From Malurus cyaneus samueli (Eukaryota; Chordata; Aves; Passeriformes; Maluridae): a DNA stretch of 64,000 nt. The notes under the pieces are model-generated. The model was not told the DNA's origin and ran no database searches. It saw only the letters and a list, made by a program, of their open reading frames with translations. Positions 37,171 to 50,480 of the stretch are shown here, in pieces. The position numbers and the translations under genes are program-made. The stretch lies in assembly GCA_009741485.1 (NCBI GenBank), contig CM019230.1, forward strand, positions 7,198,469 through 7,262,468, written 5' to 3'. Each line of letters begins with the position of its first letter. Position 1 is the stretch's first letter.

Positions 37171-39070
37171 AAACCACCAACTTTGTGCAGGAGATAAATA
37201 TTGCAGAACAGGAGAATTTTGAAGCAGAAAGGCAGCAGTTGTGCCTAAGGCAAGAGGCAGCCTCGGAGCAGGAGCCGGGATCAGCAGCTGGATGCTCCCA
37301 GCTAATCCAACCTGTGAATCCTGTGAATCCCAGCAGCACCGCTGTCCTGGGAGCTGCTTGGGGCTGGGAACAGCCCGGGGCTCTCCAACCCAAACCCAGG
37401 CTGTGGCTGTGGCTGCAGAGGGTGCTCTCTGCTCGTGTGCTGGCCCTTCCCACCCTGAGCCGCCTCCCCAAGGTGCCCTTCGGATCTCGTTCCAACTGGC
37501 TCCCAATTAAATCCAGCTCAGGTCAGCTCTTGACAAGCAGCCTCCCTTGTAGCTCAGGGAGGTTACCAGCCAGCAGCTTCTTGAAATGCATCTCAAAAAG
37601 AGAAAGCTTTGGGCCGGGAGCCAAGATGATTTTTAAATCACACCATTTTGTTGGACTAAAATACATCATTTAACTACTACAGGAGCTGTTGGCCTCAATT
37701 GCCTGCTGTTTATATATATTTTTTTTTTCCTTTCTCCCCCTTCGTTCTCTCCAGCAAGTCTTTTGGCAGAGCTATGGGTCGGCTGGGAGGTTGTGGGGAC
37801 CAAGAGCATAATGTTAATTAGCTGTTGTACCTTCCAGCTTGTAAAACCTTGATAGAGATCCAGTTGTCATAATTAATGACCACAGAAATAGCAGAAGGGC
37901 TCTCAGACCTTGTGCTGAGGATTCTGAGCCAATTCCTCGGTACTAGAAGCGAGGAAGAGGCTCCAGTGAGGGCAGGTTGTGGATTTGCAAAGGGGTTTTG
38001 CATCCTCCTGCAGTGTCAGGAATGTTTTTGGGATACAGCTGTTCCCAAATGCGAGCTGCTCTGATGGCGTTTCTGCAATTACCTCTGTGTCAATAATTAC
38101 CATTGTTCTTCATTAATAAGTTGTTTGGTGGAGTACAGCACAGTTGGAAGATGAGCTTAGTTTGTAATTGGGTGTTTATAATGGAGTCCCCTCTCGGATA
38201 TTTTGTGCAGAACAAAAGGAAATGAGTGAAGTGATGTTGTTTGCTTTGAGGCACAGCCGTGTTCTGCTGCCCCAGGACACAAACCAGGAATTGCTGTGGG
38301 CTGGGAGAGGAGCTGGACACCCCTATGATGGGCAAACAGCTGTGTGAGGTGTGTAAAGGTAACTCCGTGCTCCAGCTGAGAGCCAGCAGGAGCTGCTGTC
38401 CCTGTTAAAATAGCTCTGGATGCTGCAGATCCTGGATTTGGGGTCAGCTCAGGTGAGAAACCAAGGCAGGAGCTGGGAGAGGTGTGGGGCTGACCTCCTC
38501 TCCCATGGGATGGGCTGGATTTTGGAGCAAATCCTCCTTGCTCTGGAGGGGAGAGGTTTGGAGGGGGAAAAGTGCAGGAATAGCACAGGAAAGGATGGGG
38601 AGATGTTGTGGTGTTGGTGAGAAGTTCATGGCCAGCTGGAAAGAGATTGGTGGGCAGGCTACTGGTCTGACTGGGCATTTGGGGATGTGGTTCAACCTGG
38701 AAAATTCCTCTCTTTTTCATGGTGTGGCAGCTTCATGCTGCTGGTTCAGGAAGGTGAGTCTCTTAAGAGTTATCCTCTGAGGATATTGGGCGGAACAGGA
38801 GGCACTTTGTGCTATTTTTGTGTTTAAGTGAATCACCAGAAGCTGGCTGGGGTTGTTTTTATGACCTCCATATGCCCTTGACCTTCCCAGCCAGCCCAGC
38901 AGCAGGGTGGGGGTTACAGGGGCTGTGCAGGAGCTGAGGTGCCACCTGCCCTGCTTGGGGACATCACAGCTGCCCCTGGGATGGGTCCTGTCCCCATGGC
39001 TGCTGCCTGGCCCATGGAGCCCCTGGGAGCTCCTGAGCTCCTCTGTGAAGCATCTGGAGCTGAGAGCGAG
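37171..39070. other. Intergenic sequence, GC-moderate
   Basis: No gene or classified repeat is seen. The segment at 38830-38855 has a diverged copy at 40634-40659 (about 23 of 26 bases identical), hinting at a low-copy repeat or a local duplication. Confidence 0.45.
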
Positions 39071-39330
39071 GGGATCAGCAGCTCCAAAGAGCCTGGAGAG
39101 GATAAGCAGCTCCAAAGATCTTGGGGGGAATCAGTCAGCAGCCCCAAAGACCTGGGGGGAACAGCAGCTCCAAAGATCCTGGAGTGATCAGCAGCTCCAA
39201 AGATCCTGGGGGGATCAGCAACTCCAAAGAGCCTGGGGGGATCACAGCTCCAAAAAGCCCCGGGGGGATCAATCAGCAGCCCCAAAGATCCTGGGGAGAT
39301 CAGCAGATCCAAACAGCCCGGGGGGAGCAG
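39071..39330. repeat. Minisatellite, unit about 25-30 bp
   Basis: About nine imperfect units are built on the core gatcagcagctccaaagatc followed by ctgggggg. The G-runs make it a candidate G-quadruplex-forming repeat. A plus-strand open frame of 177 codons (38907-39440) passes through only because the repeat lacks stops. Confidence 0.85.
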
Positions 39331-42300
39331 TGAAGCCTCTTCTGTCTCCACCTGGCAATGAAACCCTGGGCGTGGCAGAGTCCCCGCTCCCCAAGGAATT
39401 GTGTTCCACCCCCAAGCCGAGCCTGGGCTGGGCTGGCTGAGCACACAGAGCTCGTGTCATCCCTGCTAAAGCTGATTTTAGCAGCGCTTGCTGGCAGAGT
39501 TCATTCCCCTGTTGGGCACGTCCAGCTCCTGACCCGCACTTGGTTCCCCCTTATCTCCAGGAGAGACAATCCCAGCCTCTGTAATTAATGGCCCTGTCCT
39601 GCCGGGGTCCTGGGTGAGGCATCAGCACAGGAAATTGGCCGGGCTAAGTGGTGCCTGTGCTCAGATCCCGGCTGCAAAGGCAGCCCTCAGCCAGCGAGAT
39701 GAATTGTGGCTCAGCTGCTGGATCCATTTTTCATCCCTGGCTCTGACAGCAGGCACGGGAACAGCTCCTGGGCAGCCTGGCTGGAACTCCTCCACCTGCT
39801 GCCTCATTGCTGTCAAATATCCCAAATATCTCTGCTGGAGATCCAGGCCTGGCTGGGCTCTGTCCCTGGGGATTACCCTTTCTGGGCTTTTCTGATGGCA
39901 CTCAGGGACTAGACAGTCCACCCCCACTCCTCTCTCTGGCAGATAAGGCTGCAAGATAAGGGTTAATTCTCAGGGAACTGCAAAAAGGCAGCACAACTGC
40001 TCTGATCTGAGCTGGCACTCGGTGAGCGTCTCAGCTGGCCCTGAACATCAGTTCTGAGGTGCTGTCAGGCTCCCACACACGGTGATGGTGTGCTCTGGAT
40101 CCTTCCTTTCACAAAAAGCCAATTTATTTCTCTTGTAGTGCAGCACAATATTAACCCTGCACCAGGAGCCTCCTGTTCCTGTACCCTGCGCCCACTTGCT
40201 TTGCCCTGTCTCTCTCCTTTACTTTCTCTGCTTCTTGTCTGCCACCCCCTTCACTTAAACTCATTTTTTCTTCACCCCTCCCTTCACTTTATCTCATTTT
40301 TTCCCTCATTCCTCCCCTCCCCTGTAGCTCCTGCTTGGCCAGGAACTGTGGTCACTCTGTCTCAAAGGTCCAGCAGTGTCACCTTGGGTTGTGCCCATGG
40401 TGAGTCAATCTGCTGAGCTGAGCTTTGGATTCCTGATCCTGGCTCTTTCCTGGCCTCAGGCACGTTCTTTGGCGCAGATTTTGGCATCCTCACCTGCAGG
40501 ATGGGATTGTAGCTAAAATAGCCCATATTGGAGCAGCATTGTCACCCAAACTAGGGGAAAACAAAAAACTTTCTGACTTTCTAACAGCATGAAGTGGGTC
40601 AGTGCTTGGTGGGTCGGTTTTTTGTCTGTGAATGAATCACCGGGAGCTGGCTGGGATTGCTCCCTGCAGGAACAGCTCTGCTTTGGGCTGTAAATGGGCA
40701 CATTGGGGGCCAGGGAGGGTTTCCAGTTGTGGCCCTTGGCTGCAGGCTGCCCAAATACCCTGCCCTGCAGCCCCGAGGGGAAGGACAGTGTCTAAATATC
40801 CTGAAGGACAGCAGGGAGCAGTCGCTGCTGCTGGCAGCTCCCAGCGATTTCTGGAGGCTGCCAGGTGAATGGGAACACCCAATTCCTCTCCAGAGCCGTG
40901 CCAAAGGCTGGTCTGCTGCTCACACCCAGCTCCCCAACCCCTCCCTGTGTTTTTAAACCCAATCTTTCCCCTGCCATGGACATTTTGGGGTGCTGTCGGT
41001 TCCCCAGCCCCGGGGGGAGCCTGGCCCTGGGGAAGGGCTGTGACAGTGCTGGGGATGCTGGGGACAAGCTGCAGCCACCCACAGCTTCTTCTGCCTTGCT
41101 TTTAAGGCGCTTGCATTTGCTGCTGTTGGCAAATGAGGATATTTTGGAGGCTGTTGGGTGCCTGGGCAAGGACAGATTCCCAAAGCTTTGGTGAAACTGG
41201 CAGCTGGGAGGGAAGCGGCAGAGCTGCTCGAGGAGGGAGGATGCTCCTCCATCCTTCCTTTCACACGAGGGGGTTTCTGCCTGTGCACATGGAAAAGTGC
41301 ATTTTTCAGGTGCAGCTTTCCCTGGCATTGCCCTTCATCTCGTTAATAAATCTCTTGTAACACCTCCCTGCAGAGCCCCTGGAGGAACTGGCTGAGCAGG
41401 AGAAAGTGGAGATCCAAGAAAAGCCTCCTAATCCATTATCAGCAAATGCAATCAGACTCTCCATCTGCCAGCCCGGGCCCCTGCAGCCCCACAACTGGGA
41501 GCCAGCCCCTGCTGCCTCCTGCACAGATGTTTGGTCACCGTGAGCCTTCGCTGCCTCTCTGGTGTCACCTCAGATTAGTGGGCTGGTGATCAGAGCCAGG
41601 GAAAGCTGAGGCTTGGCTGGAAAAGAGGAGCTGGGGGGTTCAGAGAGCCCGTTTGGTTTAATGCTGTGTGCTCCATGTGGAAATGAGAACCAGGATTGTG
41701 CTGGAGAGAATCTGCAGGAGGAGGAGGAGGAGGAGCAGCCTCTTGGGGTGGGGATTTATTGATGGCACGGGTGGGAGGGCTCGCTTTCCCTCCCCACCCT
41801 CTGAATCACACAATGGCTTTGGTGTTGCCTGGTCCACCCCCTGCTCAAGCAGGGCCACCACCACCGGGTGCCCAGTGAGGTGTTACACCCATCTCTGTAG
41901 GGCAATGCTTTATTTCCTAAAAAAAACCAAAAAAAAACACCCCAACTTTAAAAGAATTCCTTTCCCCCAAAGCAAGGCCAAACTAAGCCTAACTAGAGAA
42001 ATAAATTTTAAAAGCTTGTTTCCAACACCAGGACTATTCCAGTTGGGTTTCAGACATCTCCAAGGATGGCAAAGCCCAGCTCTGTGCCCTCAGGGATGAA
42101 TTCACTCGGTGAGCAGCAGGTCCATCAGGCTCACAGGGCTGGCCCCTGTTTTTCCCCCAGCAGCAGTGGGGTGGAGGGATGGAGATCAGCCAGCAGAGCA
42201 CCACGTGTGCAGCCACGAGGGCACATTTCAGTCTGTTCCAGCCATGCCATGCTTTGTCCACCAGCCCCACATTAACATTTGGGGACCTGCTGGCGTTTCC

Positions 42301-45146
42301 TGCTTTTCCTCTTTTTTTTCCTATGTCCTTTGAAATATTCATTTTCCAGGATAAAAATCTGTCCCAGGTAATTTCAGCATTCAACTGCACAAAAATGAGA
42401 AAAAGAGCCAAAGTAACAGCAGGTAAAGAATGGTTTAATTTAGTAACTAATTTTCTATAAAGTAATTATTTCTTTAAAAACCTGGGATTTGCTCAAACTA
42501 TCCCAATTACTTTTTTCATTATGGCTACAGAATGAAGTGCTTGTTTAATTAGTAAACATTTGGCATGCCTTTAAATAGGTTTTTAATTACATTAAAGGGA
42601 CACCGTCAAGGTGTCTTTCATAATTTTTAATAGGCCTGGATTTCTTTTTTCCCCCTCACAGTTGGATGCAACTCCTTGGGTTTGATTGGCTGCTCCAGAC
42701 AAAAACTGGAAAAGCCATTTCCCTGGAAAAGATTAAAAAGAGAGGCTCATTTGTAGGTTTGGAGCTGAGCTGTGCTCTCCCCACCTCCTGTTTCTCAACT
42801 TGCTGCCAGCAGGGTTTGTAGCTTCCTTTGCATCTCTGCAAAGGGTCACCCCGTGCTCAACACCCTAAAGCAGCAGTTTTGCCCCCAAAATCTCCCTCAC
42901 AACTCCTGATAAACCCACAGTGCTCTTGGAGGGAGATCCAGGAGGAAATTCTGGCTCTGGGTGAAATTCTGAGGCTCTGGGTGAGCCCCAGGCTGCTGCT
43001 CACCCCTGGATCCTCAGCCTGCCCCATCCCAGGGCTGGGGAGATGCTGCTGGCAGGGGCCAGACCTGATGGAGCTCTGGCCATGCCCTGGGGGTGCTGTG
43101 GTGCCCTGCCCGGCGTGGGGAGGATGGACACGCCTGGTCAGGGTGGGGTGGGTGAGGCTCTCAGGGTGGTGGGGCTGTTTGTGTCCATCTCTCTGTTCTG
43201 TTTTTGGGGAAACTTCACTGATTGGAACAGATGGGAATTGCTGGAGGCAGAAGCAGCTGGGTTGAGCAAAGGCACCCTGGGGTGTCCCCAAAGGGAAAGG
43301 AAAGAGCAGAGCCCAGAGCGTGGTGGGTGTGACACAGGGGCTGGCTGGGGACACGTGCCAGCCCTTCCTGTCCCCTCTGAGCCACAGCTCTGCTCTGCTC
43401 CCACAGTGTTCTACAGGCTGAACAAGCAGAGTGAAGTGCCTCATGTTTAATTTCTGCTCGCATTTCAGACATGCTCGCTCTCCTCTGAGGAGCATGAGCC
43501 GCAGGGAATGAGAACATCCTCTGCCTTTGCTTTAATATCATTGACTTTCTGCTCTGCTGGCTCCTGGCAGGCTCCCCTGAGGCCACATCCTCCTCCAGCA
43601 TGCTCTGAGCGCTTCTTCTTGCTTTCCTCAGGTTTTCCCCTTACTCTCATCTGCTCTGCTCCTCCCTATTCACCCTTCCTCCTGCTCTGTTGGTTCTCCA
43701 CAAAGTCCTTTGCTTCTCCTGCAGCACCTCAAGTTCAGGCACCGATTTTTCCTCGCCCTGAAGCAGCTGGAGATGTGGAGCACTGGAGAGCTGTGGGAAT
43801 GGTCTGTGCACCTCCACAGCCTGGAGGATCCCTGGGAAGGCAGAACCTGCAGCTGAGCAGCAGAGGAGCCATGGCCTCTCATCCATCCATCCATCCCCCT
43901 TCCTGGGAGGAATCGCTGCACAGCTTGTCCACCCACCATCCCTAAAGGGAAGAGATGCCCTTTCTGTTTCCAGTTTCCAGGGAGACAGCTGCTGGGAAAG
44001 CAGTGGAAGTGCTGGAGCTGGCAGGAATGCCCAGCCCACCATCAGGCAGTGGCACCCTGGGGTCCTCTCTCTCTGTCCCACCCATCAGGGGACAGAGGGA
44101 CCCCTGGGAACAGCTCCTCCTGTCCGTTTGTCCTGCTCAGCATCGCTATGTGGCAACTTCCTGGGCACAGGGAATGGTGCTGTGGGATTTGACCCTTTCC
44201 TGAGTCCCTCCTTGGGGCTGTGGAGCCTCTTTCCTTGGAGGAATCAGGGCTGGGGAGGGCGGTGGGTGCAGGAGTGGGGTCATGGCAGTGCTGTCCCCTG
44301 TCCCCTGTGCCCCGGGGTGACCGTCCCAGGAGGTGCTGGGATGGAGGGGCACATCCCAGCCCTGTCCCCAGTGCCCCCAGAGCTGGATCCCCAAGGTGTC
44401 ATTTCCACTGCAGCTCCCAGCACCCCTCACTGACGGAGATTTCTAGAAGGGTTGTGAACATCCACGGCTTTGCAAGCCTTCCGTGAAATATGAATACATG
44501 ACAGCAAGCACATGAATTATTCAGGATAATCAGGATGGGGGATATTTCTCTGGCAATTTCAGGGGGGCTCCTGGAGCTTGATTGTCCCACCGGCGGGGTG
44601 CGTGCCAGGCCCCCCCAAGGCTGGAAGGGAAAGTCCTGAGCATCCCAGGTCTCCCAGCTCCTCCCCTCGCTCTCCTCAGATTGCCAACTGCTCTCCCTCC
44701 TGCCTCGATGTGCTTTCCCCCAGCTCCCAGCGCTATTAACACCTCTAATTAGAGCTGCTTATTGATGCACTGCTGTTTATCTAAGTGCGGCTGATCAAGG
44801 CAGAGAAGCCGCTGAGTGGAAGCGAGTCCGAGCCTCCTGCAGCCTGCACAGCCGGCACGGCTCCTGGGGCTGGGGGAGCGAGGAGAGAGGAACCCAGACG
44901 GGGAAAAAAAAGGGACAGGACACGGGTGTGGTGCCAGCCTGCTCTGGCTGTGCCTGGTCCCCGTGACTCCAGGGAACGCTGGCCTTTTCCACCCTGGTCC
45001 TTTCAGGAGCATCCTGTGTGCACAAAATCCCTTTGGAAAAGGGTGTCCCTTGGGTCCCTGCCTGTAATCAGTCAGGAAAACCCCACTGGAACAGCTCCAG
45101 GGAGGAGGAGTTTGCTTCTCCATGAGGGGTCAAACTGAGCAGATGC
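39331..45146. other. Intergenic sequence with candidate non-coding elements
   Basis: This is GC-moderate gene-free DNA. Many open frames exist on both strands, but none has a recognisable domain or splice structure. A short (ATCC)n tract lies at 43880-43896. AT-rich blocks with TAATTA-type homeodomain cores at about 42430-42640 and 44725-44830 stand out from the surrounding GC-rich sequence. Confidence 0.45.
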
Positions 45147-45312
45147 GGGATGGATGGAGGGATGGATGGATGGATGGAGGGATGGATGGATGGATGGATG
45201 GATGGATGGATGGATGGATGGATGGATGGATGGATGGATGGATGGATGGATGGATGGATAAATGGATAAATGCATGGATGGACTAATGGAGGGACAGATG
45301 GATGGATGGATG
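45147..45312. repeat. (ATGG)n microsatellite
   Basis: About 165 bp of tandem ATGG/GGAT tetramers, interrupted by GGATGGAGG and ATAA variants. It accounts for the minus-strand frame of Ser-Ile-His-Pro repeats. Confidence 0.97.
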
Positions 45313-48300
45313 CTCACCACATGAGCACAAGGGACCACGTGCATTTGAGCACTAAGGCAGGATCCAACCCCCCAAAATCAGCTGGACACGGGGTTTTACC
45401 CCATATTGGGATGCTGGGGGGCACAGTTCTGCTCTCTCCTCCAGGTTTTCAGTGGGCTGCGTGTGTCTGCTCTCTACAAAGCCACCCCCAGGTGCTGAGG
45501 CAGCGCTCCAGGGAAGAGCAGAGAGAAGCAGGATCAGCACAGCTCTGTGCAAACACACACTCAGGCTCTGCCAGGGGCTGGGCACAGGGCTGTGCAGTGA
45601 CCTGCGTGTGCTGAGCCAGCTTTCCTGACTCCCTCACTTGTCCTGAACCCGCTGTCACCTCCTGAACCACGGCCACTGGCAGAGAATGGTGGCACTCAGC
45701 TGCACTTCCCAGGAGGCAGAATTTGGCTGTCCTTAAACCGTGGCACCTCTAACCAGCCATCCCAGGGCCGAGGTGGAGAGGTTGATGTGCTCCAGGAGCA
45801 TTTCCCTTCCCCCTTGCCATCGGGGTTTATTAATTCCTGGCTCGCTGAAGTCTCTATTAATAACGGCTGCAGGATGCGGCTGGGAAGCTGCGTAATGAGA
45901 TCCTCAGCCGGCTGTTCCTGGGCTGCTGTGATTGTGTTTGGAGGACAAAATTCTATGTGGATTAATTAAAATGAAAAACAAAAGGGAAAGGAAAAAATAA
46001 TAATAAAAAAACCTAAAGCAGGGTTGTTTGAATTATTTACCAGTTTCCAGGAGACAAAGCAGTAATTGCAAGTGTTTTATTGCAGGTATTTGGAGGGGGG
46101 ATGCTCCCACCTCTGGGCACGGAGCTAAGCCTGGTTTTGTACTGGTGTGGAGGAGACTTATTAATCCTCTTTAATAAGTGCAGCTCCTAATATGCTGATC
46201 GTGGTTTTTTCCCCCTTCCTTTTGGAAATTTGGGGGGCAGATGCTGTGAGACATCTTTGGTGTGGGTAAATGTGGGAACAGGCTCTGCCAGGAGTGTGCT
46301 CTTCCCTCCTGAGCAAGGAAACGGAGAGGAAAAACCCCAAACAATCCATCCCTGAGGAGCTGCCTGTTGTCTGTTGGCTTTCCAGCCCTGCCATGACCCT
46401 CTGGGTCACACAAATGCCACCGTGTGTTCCTCGTGGTGGCACTTTTCGGATTCCTGCTGAGCCTGAAGCGAGGGGAAGCCCCCCAGGATGGGGCCAAGTG
46501 CCCTCTGGGGCTGAGGTCTTGTCCCTAATAGCTGTGTTTGTGTCCCTAACCCAGGGCTGGATCCCAGGCAAAGGCCACCCTGTGCTGTGTCACAGCTGTC
46601 CTATTGGCAGCGCTCTGGGAAGGAGCCTTGGTACCAAAGCAGCTGTTAAAATCCTGGCTCCCTTCACACACCCTCTTAGCTGATGGATCAGCAGCATTTT
46701 AGGGAATTGCTCCGTGCTTTTACTGCTCTTTTACTCAAGTGCTGCTCCCCTTGATTGCCTCCGTCCGTCTCTTTCCAACCCGGGGCCTCGGGAGCCGCCT
46801 AATTGATTTCAAAGGGAACAGGACTTGCTGGAAATTGAGTTTTGCATTCCTCCCTGCCTCTGTGACAGAGCACCTGGCAGCACCAGCCCCAGCTCCAGCA
46901 GCAGTTCACCTTCACTGGCTCATCTGTTGGAGAAGAACTACAGAAAAGAGAGAAAAATGAAGGGAATAGGCACAAAAAAAAATCCATTTAGCAATGGTGT
47001 GATCAATATTCCTTTGTCTCCATATTCAAATTTGACCCTGCTGAGCAGAAACAAGTGGAGCTGCCTTGTTGGAGATGAGAAGTTAATCATTAAAGCCAAT
47101 AAAGATTTAGGGCAGCATAATTGCTTTAAGATCTGATCCTTAAGACTATTCAAACTTTAAATTTTTAACCAAAGGACCTGAATCCCTGGCGGTGGGGATG
47201 GTTAGAGATGAGCAGTGACACCTTGGGAGAGAATCTGTGGTGCTGCTGTGTCCCCTGGGCTGGGGACCCTCGGGAGGGACAGGGGAGAGCTGGGTGCTGC
47301 CTGTCCCCAAAAACATCAGCAGTGAGTGGAGAAGGTGAGTGGGATGGGAAGAGCAGGTGCTCTCTAGGAGAAGGGGATTTGGAAAAGCCCTAACTGGTTT
47401 GGAAAAGCACAGCATCTCTTTTCCTCCCCTGCTGCATGGAGGGCAGAATTAAATCCCAATCTTTTCCACTGCTGTGGTTTTACAGTGTTTTTACAGGAAG
47501 GGAGCACATTAGAGATGAGGTAGATCATTATGTGCTTATACTATCAGCAGTAAAGCAAAATCTCTTTTAATTCCTAATTCCACCATTGTCTGACACATTT
47601 CTTTGTGATTTTCCTATTCATCCATATTTTTTTTGTCCCTGTGCCTCCACTAATAGAAATTGTTTTGTTGTTAAACTCAATTTCACTCTTGACTGGATTG
47701 AAATATGCTTATTTCCTTTCTAAAATAATAATAATAATAATAATCTAAAATTATTTCCACTCATTGTATGTGAAAAATGAACATTTTTCTTCATGCAGTC
47801 TCTCAGGTTTGAATGTCTGAGGGTTTGAGAGGTTTATTTTCTAATACTCTAATTGCATGATCCCAGCCCGGAGCTGGGGGCTGCATCAGGAATTTGAATA
47901 AGTCAGGACAATGCAGAATTTCCTGGATGATTTTTGAAATCTTTTGGCAGAGATGGAGCTGCAAAATGAGGCTTCTCTCACTTTCAACCTCCTGATAGAG
48001 CAACCTTCAGCACAGCCAGGGCTGGTGGGCACCCAAGTGTTAGGAAAATTAATGCACAAACATTAGAAGTTCATGTTCAAAAAGGAGACAGAGGAGTCCT
48101 GTAACTTTATTTGAATAAAGGGAGAGGCCATGGGGCGTTTCCATGGAGTCTCTCAAGTTTTTGGAGGATGCAGCCTCCTTCTTATCCCAATTTCCCAGCT
48201 GATTTCCCTCTCTCTTCTCCCACTGGCTGAGGAGAGGTACAGACTGCCCCAATCCCCTAATACAGACCCCATCTCCTGTGCATCCCCCCCTTTTTCATTC

Positions 48301-50070
48301 TTGGTGTTTCTGTTCTTTTTCTCTCAGTGCAGGGGTTTAGCAGTGCTGTGCTGGCCGGGCTCAGGGACACAAACCCTTTACAGACCCGTCGGGAAGGGCT
48401 GTGAGCGCTGCGCAGCACCATCGACTCTCCCACCGTAATTTAAAGCCTGGAGAGTTTTTGCTCTCCTAACCCCTGACTTGATTTTCTTTAATTACAGCTG
48501 AAGCTTGATCTATCTCGTCCCTCTTAATCGGACTAAACCTTTCTCCTGTTCCAGCTCCCCGCTGCTCGCTGCGGTGCCTCAGCTCTGGCACTGCCCAGCC
48601 CCTTTGCAGTGGGGTGAGCGCCCTGCTGGGCTCTCTTTGGGGTGCTGATGTGAACCCTGTGAACACAGGAGCCTATCGGGGGGATTTCAGCTCTCCCTTC
48701 CTCCCAGCCCCGTGGTGCAGCACTTTCCACCTTGAGCTCGAACACGTCTGCACTTGGTGCACGGTGATGGCACCCGGACAGCGAGCTGGTCCTAAGGGGG
48801 ACAAAATCGCTCCCGTGGGATGGCTGGGGGAGCTGCCGGACTCTCCTGCTCTGGGGAGACAGCAATTGCTGCAGGAGCTCAGGATAACGCGCTAACAAGC
48901 CTGGGAGGCTCCTCCGGAGGATTTTTCCCGTCCTTTTTGCTAATCCGATGCCTGAGCGACGGAGTGTCCTCCTGGGACCGCACCGCGCTGGGGAATGTGC
49001 CCAGCTGAGTGCGACAGCGATGCGCAGAGGGAGGCAAACCTGAGCTGGCAGCTCGGAGAGGTCTGCCCGGCAAAGGGACAGATCTAACCCGCAGGGCTGA
49101 CTCTTTCCCTGACTTTTCTCCTGGTCCCCTTCCCGGCGGGGGCTCTCTGGGGTGTTTAGCCTCAAATAACCTCCCCCAAAGGGAGGAAGGACGCTCTCTC
49201 CCCTTCAGTGGTTCAGCATTTCGCACGGTGCCCTGCTGTTCCCCTTCACCCCGGGTTTGGGGCTGCCGTTTCGTGTCCGGATGGAGCCGGGCAGAGCTGC
49301 CCCCGAGGGAGGGTCCAGAGCTGGCCCTGAACGCCCTGCAGCGATCCGAACCTCCCCTCTCTGCCGCACGCATCTTCCTCTCTCTTTAATTTTTAATTGC
49401 CGCTCTTGTTTCCTCTGAGCGTCTCCCTTTGCAGCCGCGGAGCCGGGAGCCCTTCCTGACCGATAACGCTGGTTCAGGCTTTCCTTTCACCTTCTGCGTT
49501 CGCTGCTCGGTGAAGCCGGGCTCGTTTCAGGGTTTAATTAACACCGCAAGAAAAATGCATGAGTTTTTTTAAGCGAGAAGAGAAAGGGAAATCCAGCCTC
49601 CCCGCTGCTCTCAGAGCACACAATCCTGTTGGGAGCTGAGGAGTGATCCGCGCCTCGGTGATTTCCCTCAGCTGAATTAATGAATTAGCAGCTAAAGGGA
49701 ATGAAGGGCTCGCAGATTCGAAGGGCAGGAATTCCCCGAATCCCCGTGAGAGGCAGGGCGAGCACGGTCCGGGGCTGCCGAGGGCCGGACAATCCCGTGT
49801 TTGACACCCCCGAGCCCCGGGCTGCAGCATCCCTGCGGATCCAAGGGCTGGAATGCTCTTCCTGCTGCCCAGGGATGATCCCGGGAGTTGAGAGAACCCA
49901 TCCTCACCCCAGAGGGTGCAGCCAGCCCGTGCCCTGCTGGGTCTGACCTTTGGCGGTGCAGAAGGGCTCCATGGCCCCGCTGGGCTCCCAGGGCTGTCCC
50001 AGGGCAGGAGGGGAAAAAGAGCAGAGCCGGCCTTGGGGGAGCCTGGGACCACACTGAGACCTGAGCCATG
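45313..50070. other. Intergenic sequence
   Basis: No gene is identified. An (AAT)n tract lies at about 47725-47744. The part from 48500 to 49500 is relatively CpG-rich with long GC-driven frames on both strands, possibly a weak CpG island. The segment 45820-45975 carries TTAATT/ATTAAT cores and could be a conserved non-coding element. Confidence 0.45.
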
Positions 50071-50480
50071 CAGAGAGCTCCAGGGGGAAATTAACAGCTC
50101 CAGGGAACAGCTCCAGGACAAGGGAACAGCTCCAGAGAGCAGAAAATAGCACTGGGGACCAGAGAGCAGCTCCATGTATCAGAACACAGCTCCAGAGAGC
50201 AGAGAGCAGCTCCAGGGGCTGGAGAACAGCTCCAGGAACCAGCCCCGGGAGCAGGGAACAGGGACCAGCCCCAGAGAGCAAAAGATAGCACTGGGGACAA
50301 GAGAACAGCTCCAGGGTGCAGAGGACAGCTCCACGTGTTAGAAAACAGCTCCAGAGAGCAGCTCCGGGGACTGGACAGCTGCCCCAGAGAGCAGCCCCAG
50401 GGAGCAGATAAGAGCTCCAGGGACCAGCCCTAGAGAGCACAAAACAGCTCCAGGGGTCAGAAAACAGCTCCAGAGAGCTG
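50071..50480. repeat. CAGCTCCAG minisatellite array A
   Basis: About 14 copies of the core AGCTCCA are spaced 12-45 bp apart, with linkers such as gagagcag and gggaccag. A higher-order period near 139 bp is visible: the phrase atagcactggggac recurs at about 50146 and 50285. A related array lies at 52328-52515. Confidence 0.9.

Noticed and set aside
39071..39330. Regularly spaced repeats considered as a CRISPR array
   Set aside because: Units are contiguous and imperfect with no unique spacers, and the genome is a vertebrate. It is a minisatellite.
38907..39440. 177-codon plus-strand frame and 176-codon minus-strand frame
   Set aside because: Both are kept open by a stop-free minisatellite. 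There is no domain or splice signal, and both strands are equally open.
45072..45344. Minus-strand Ser-Ile-His-Pro repeat protein
   Set aside because: It is a translation of the ATGG microsatellite.
48533..49373. Long overlapping minus-strand frames in a CpG-richer patch
   Set aside because: Several frames are open at once and none shows a domain, start context or splice sites, so composition explains them.
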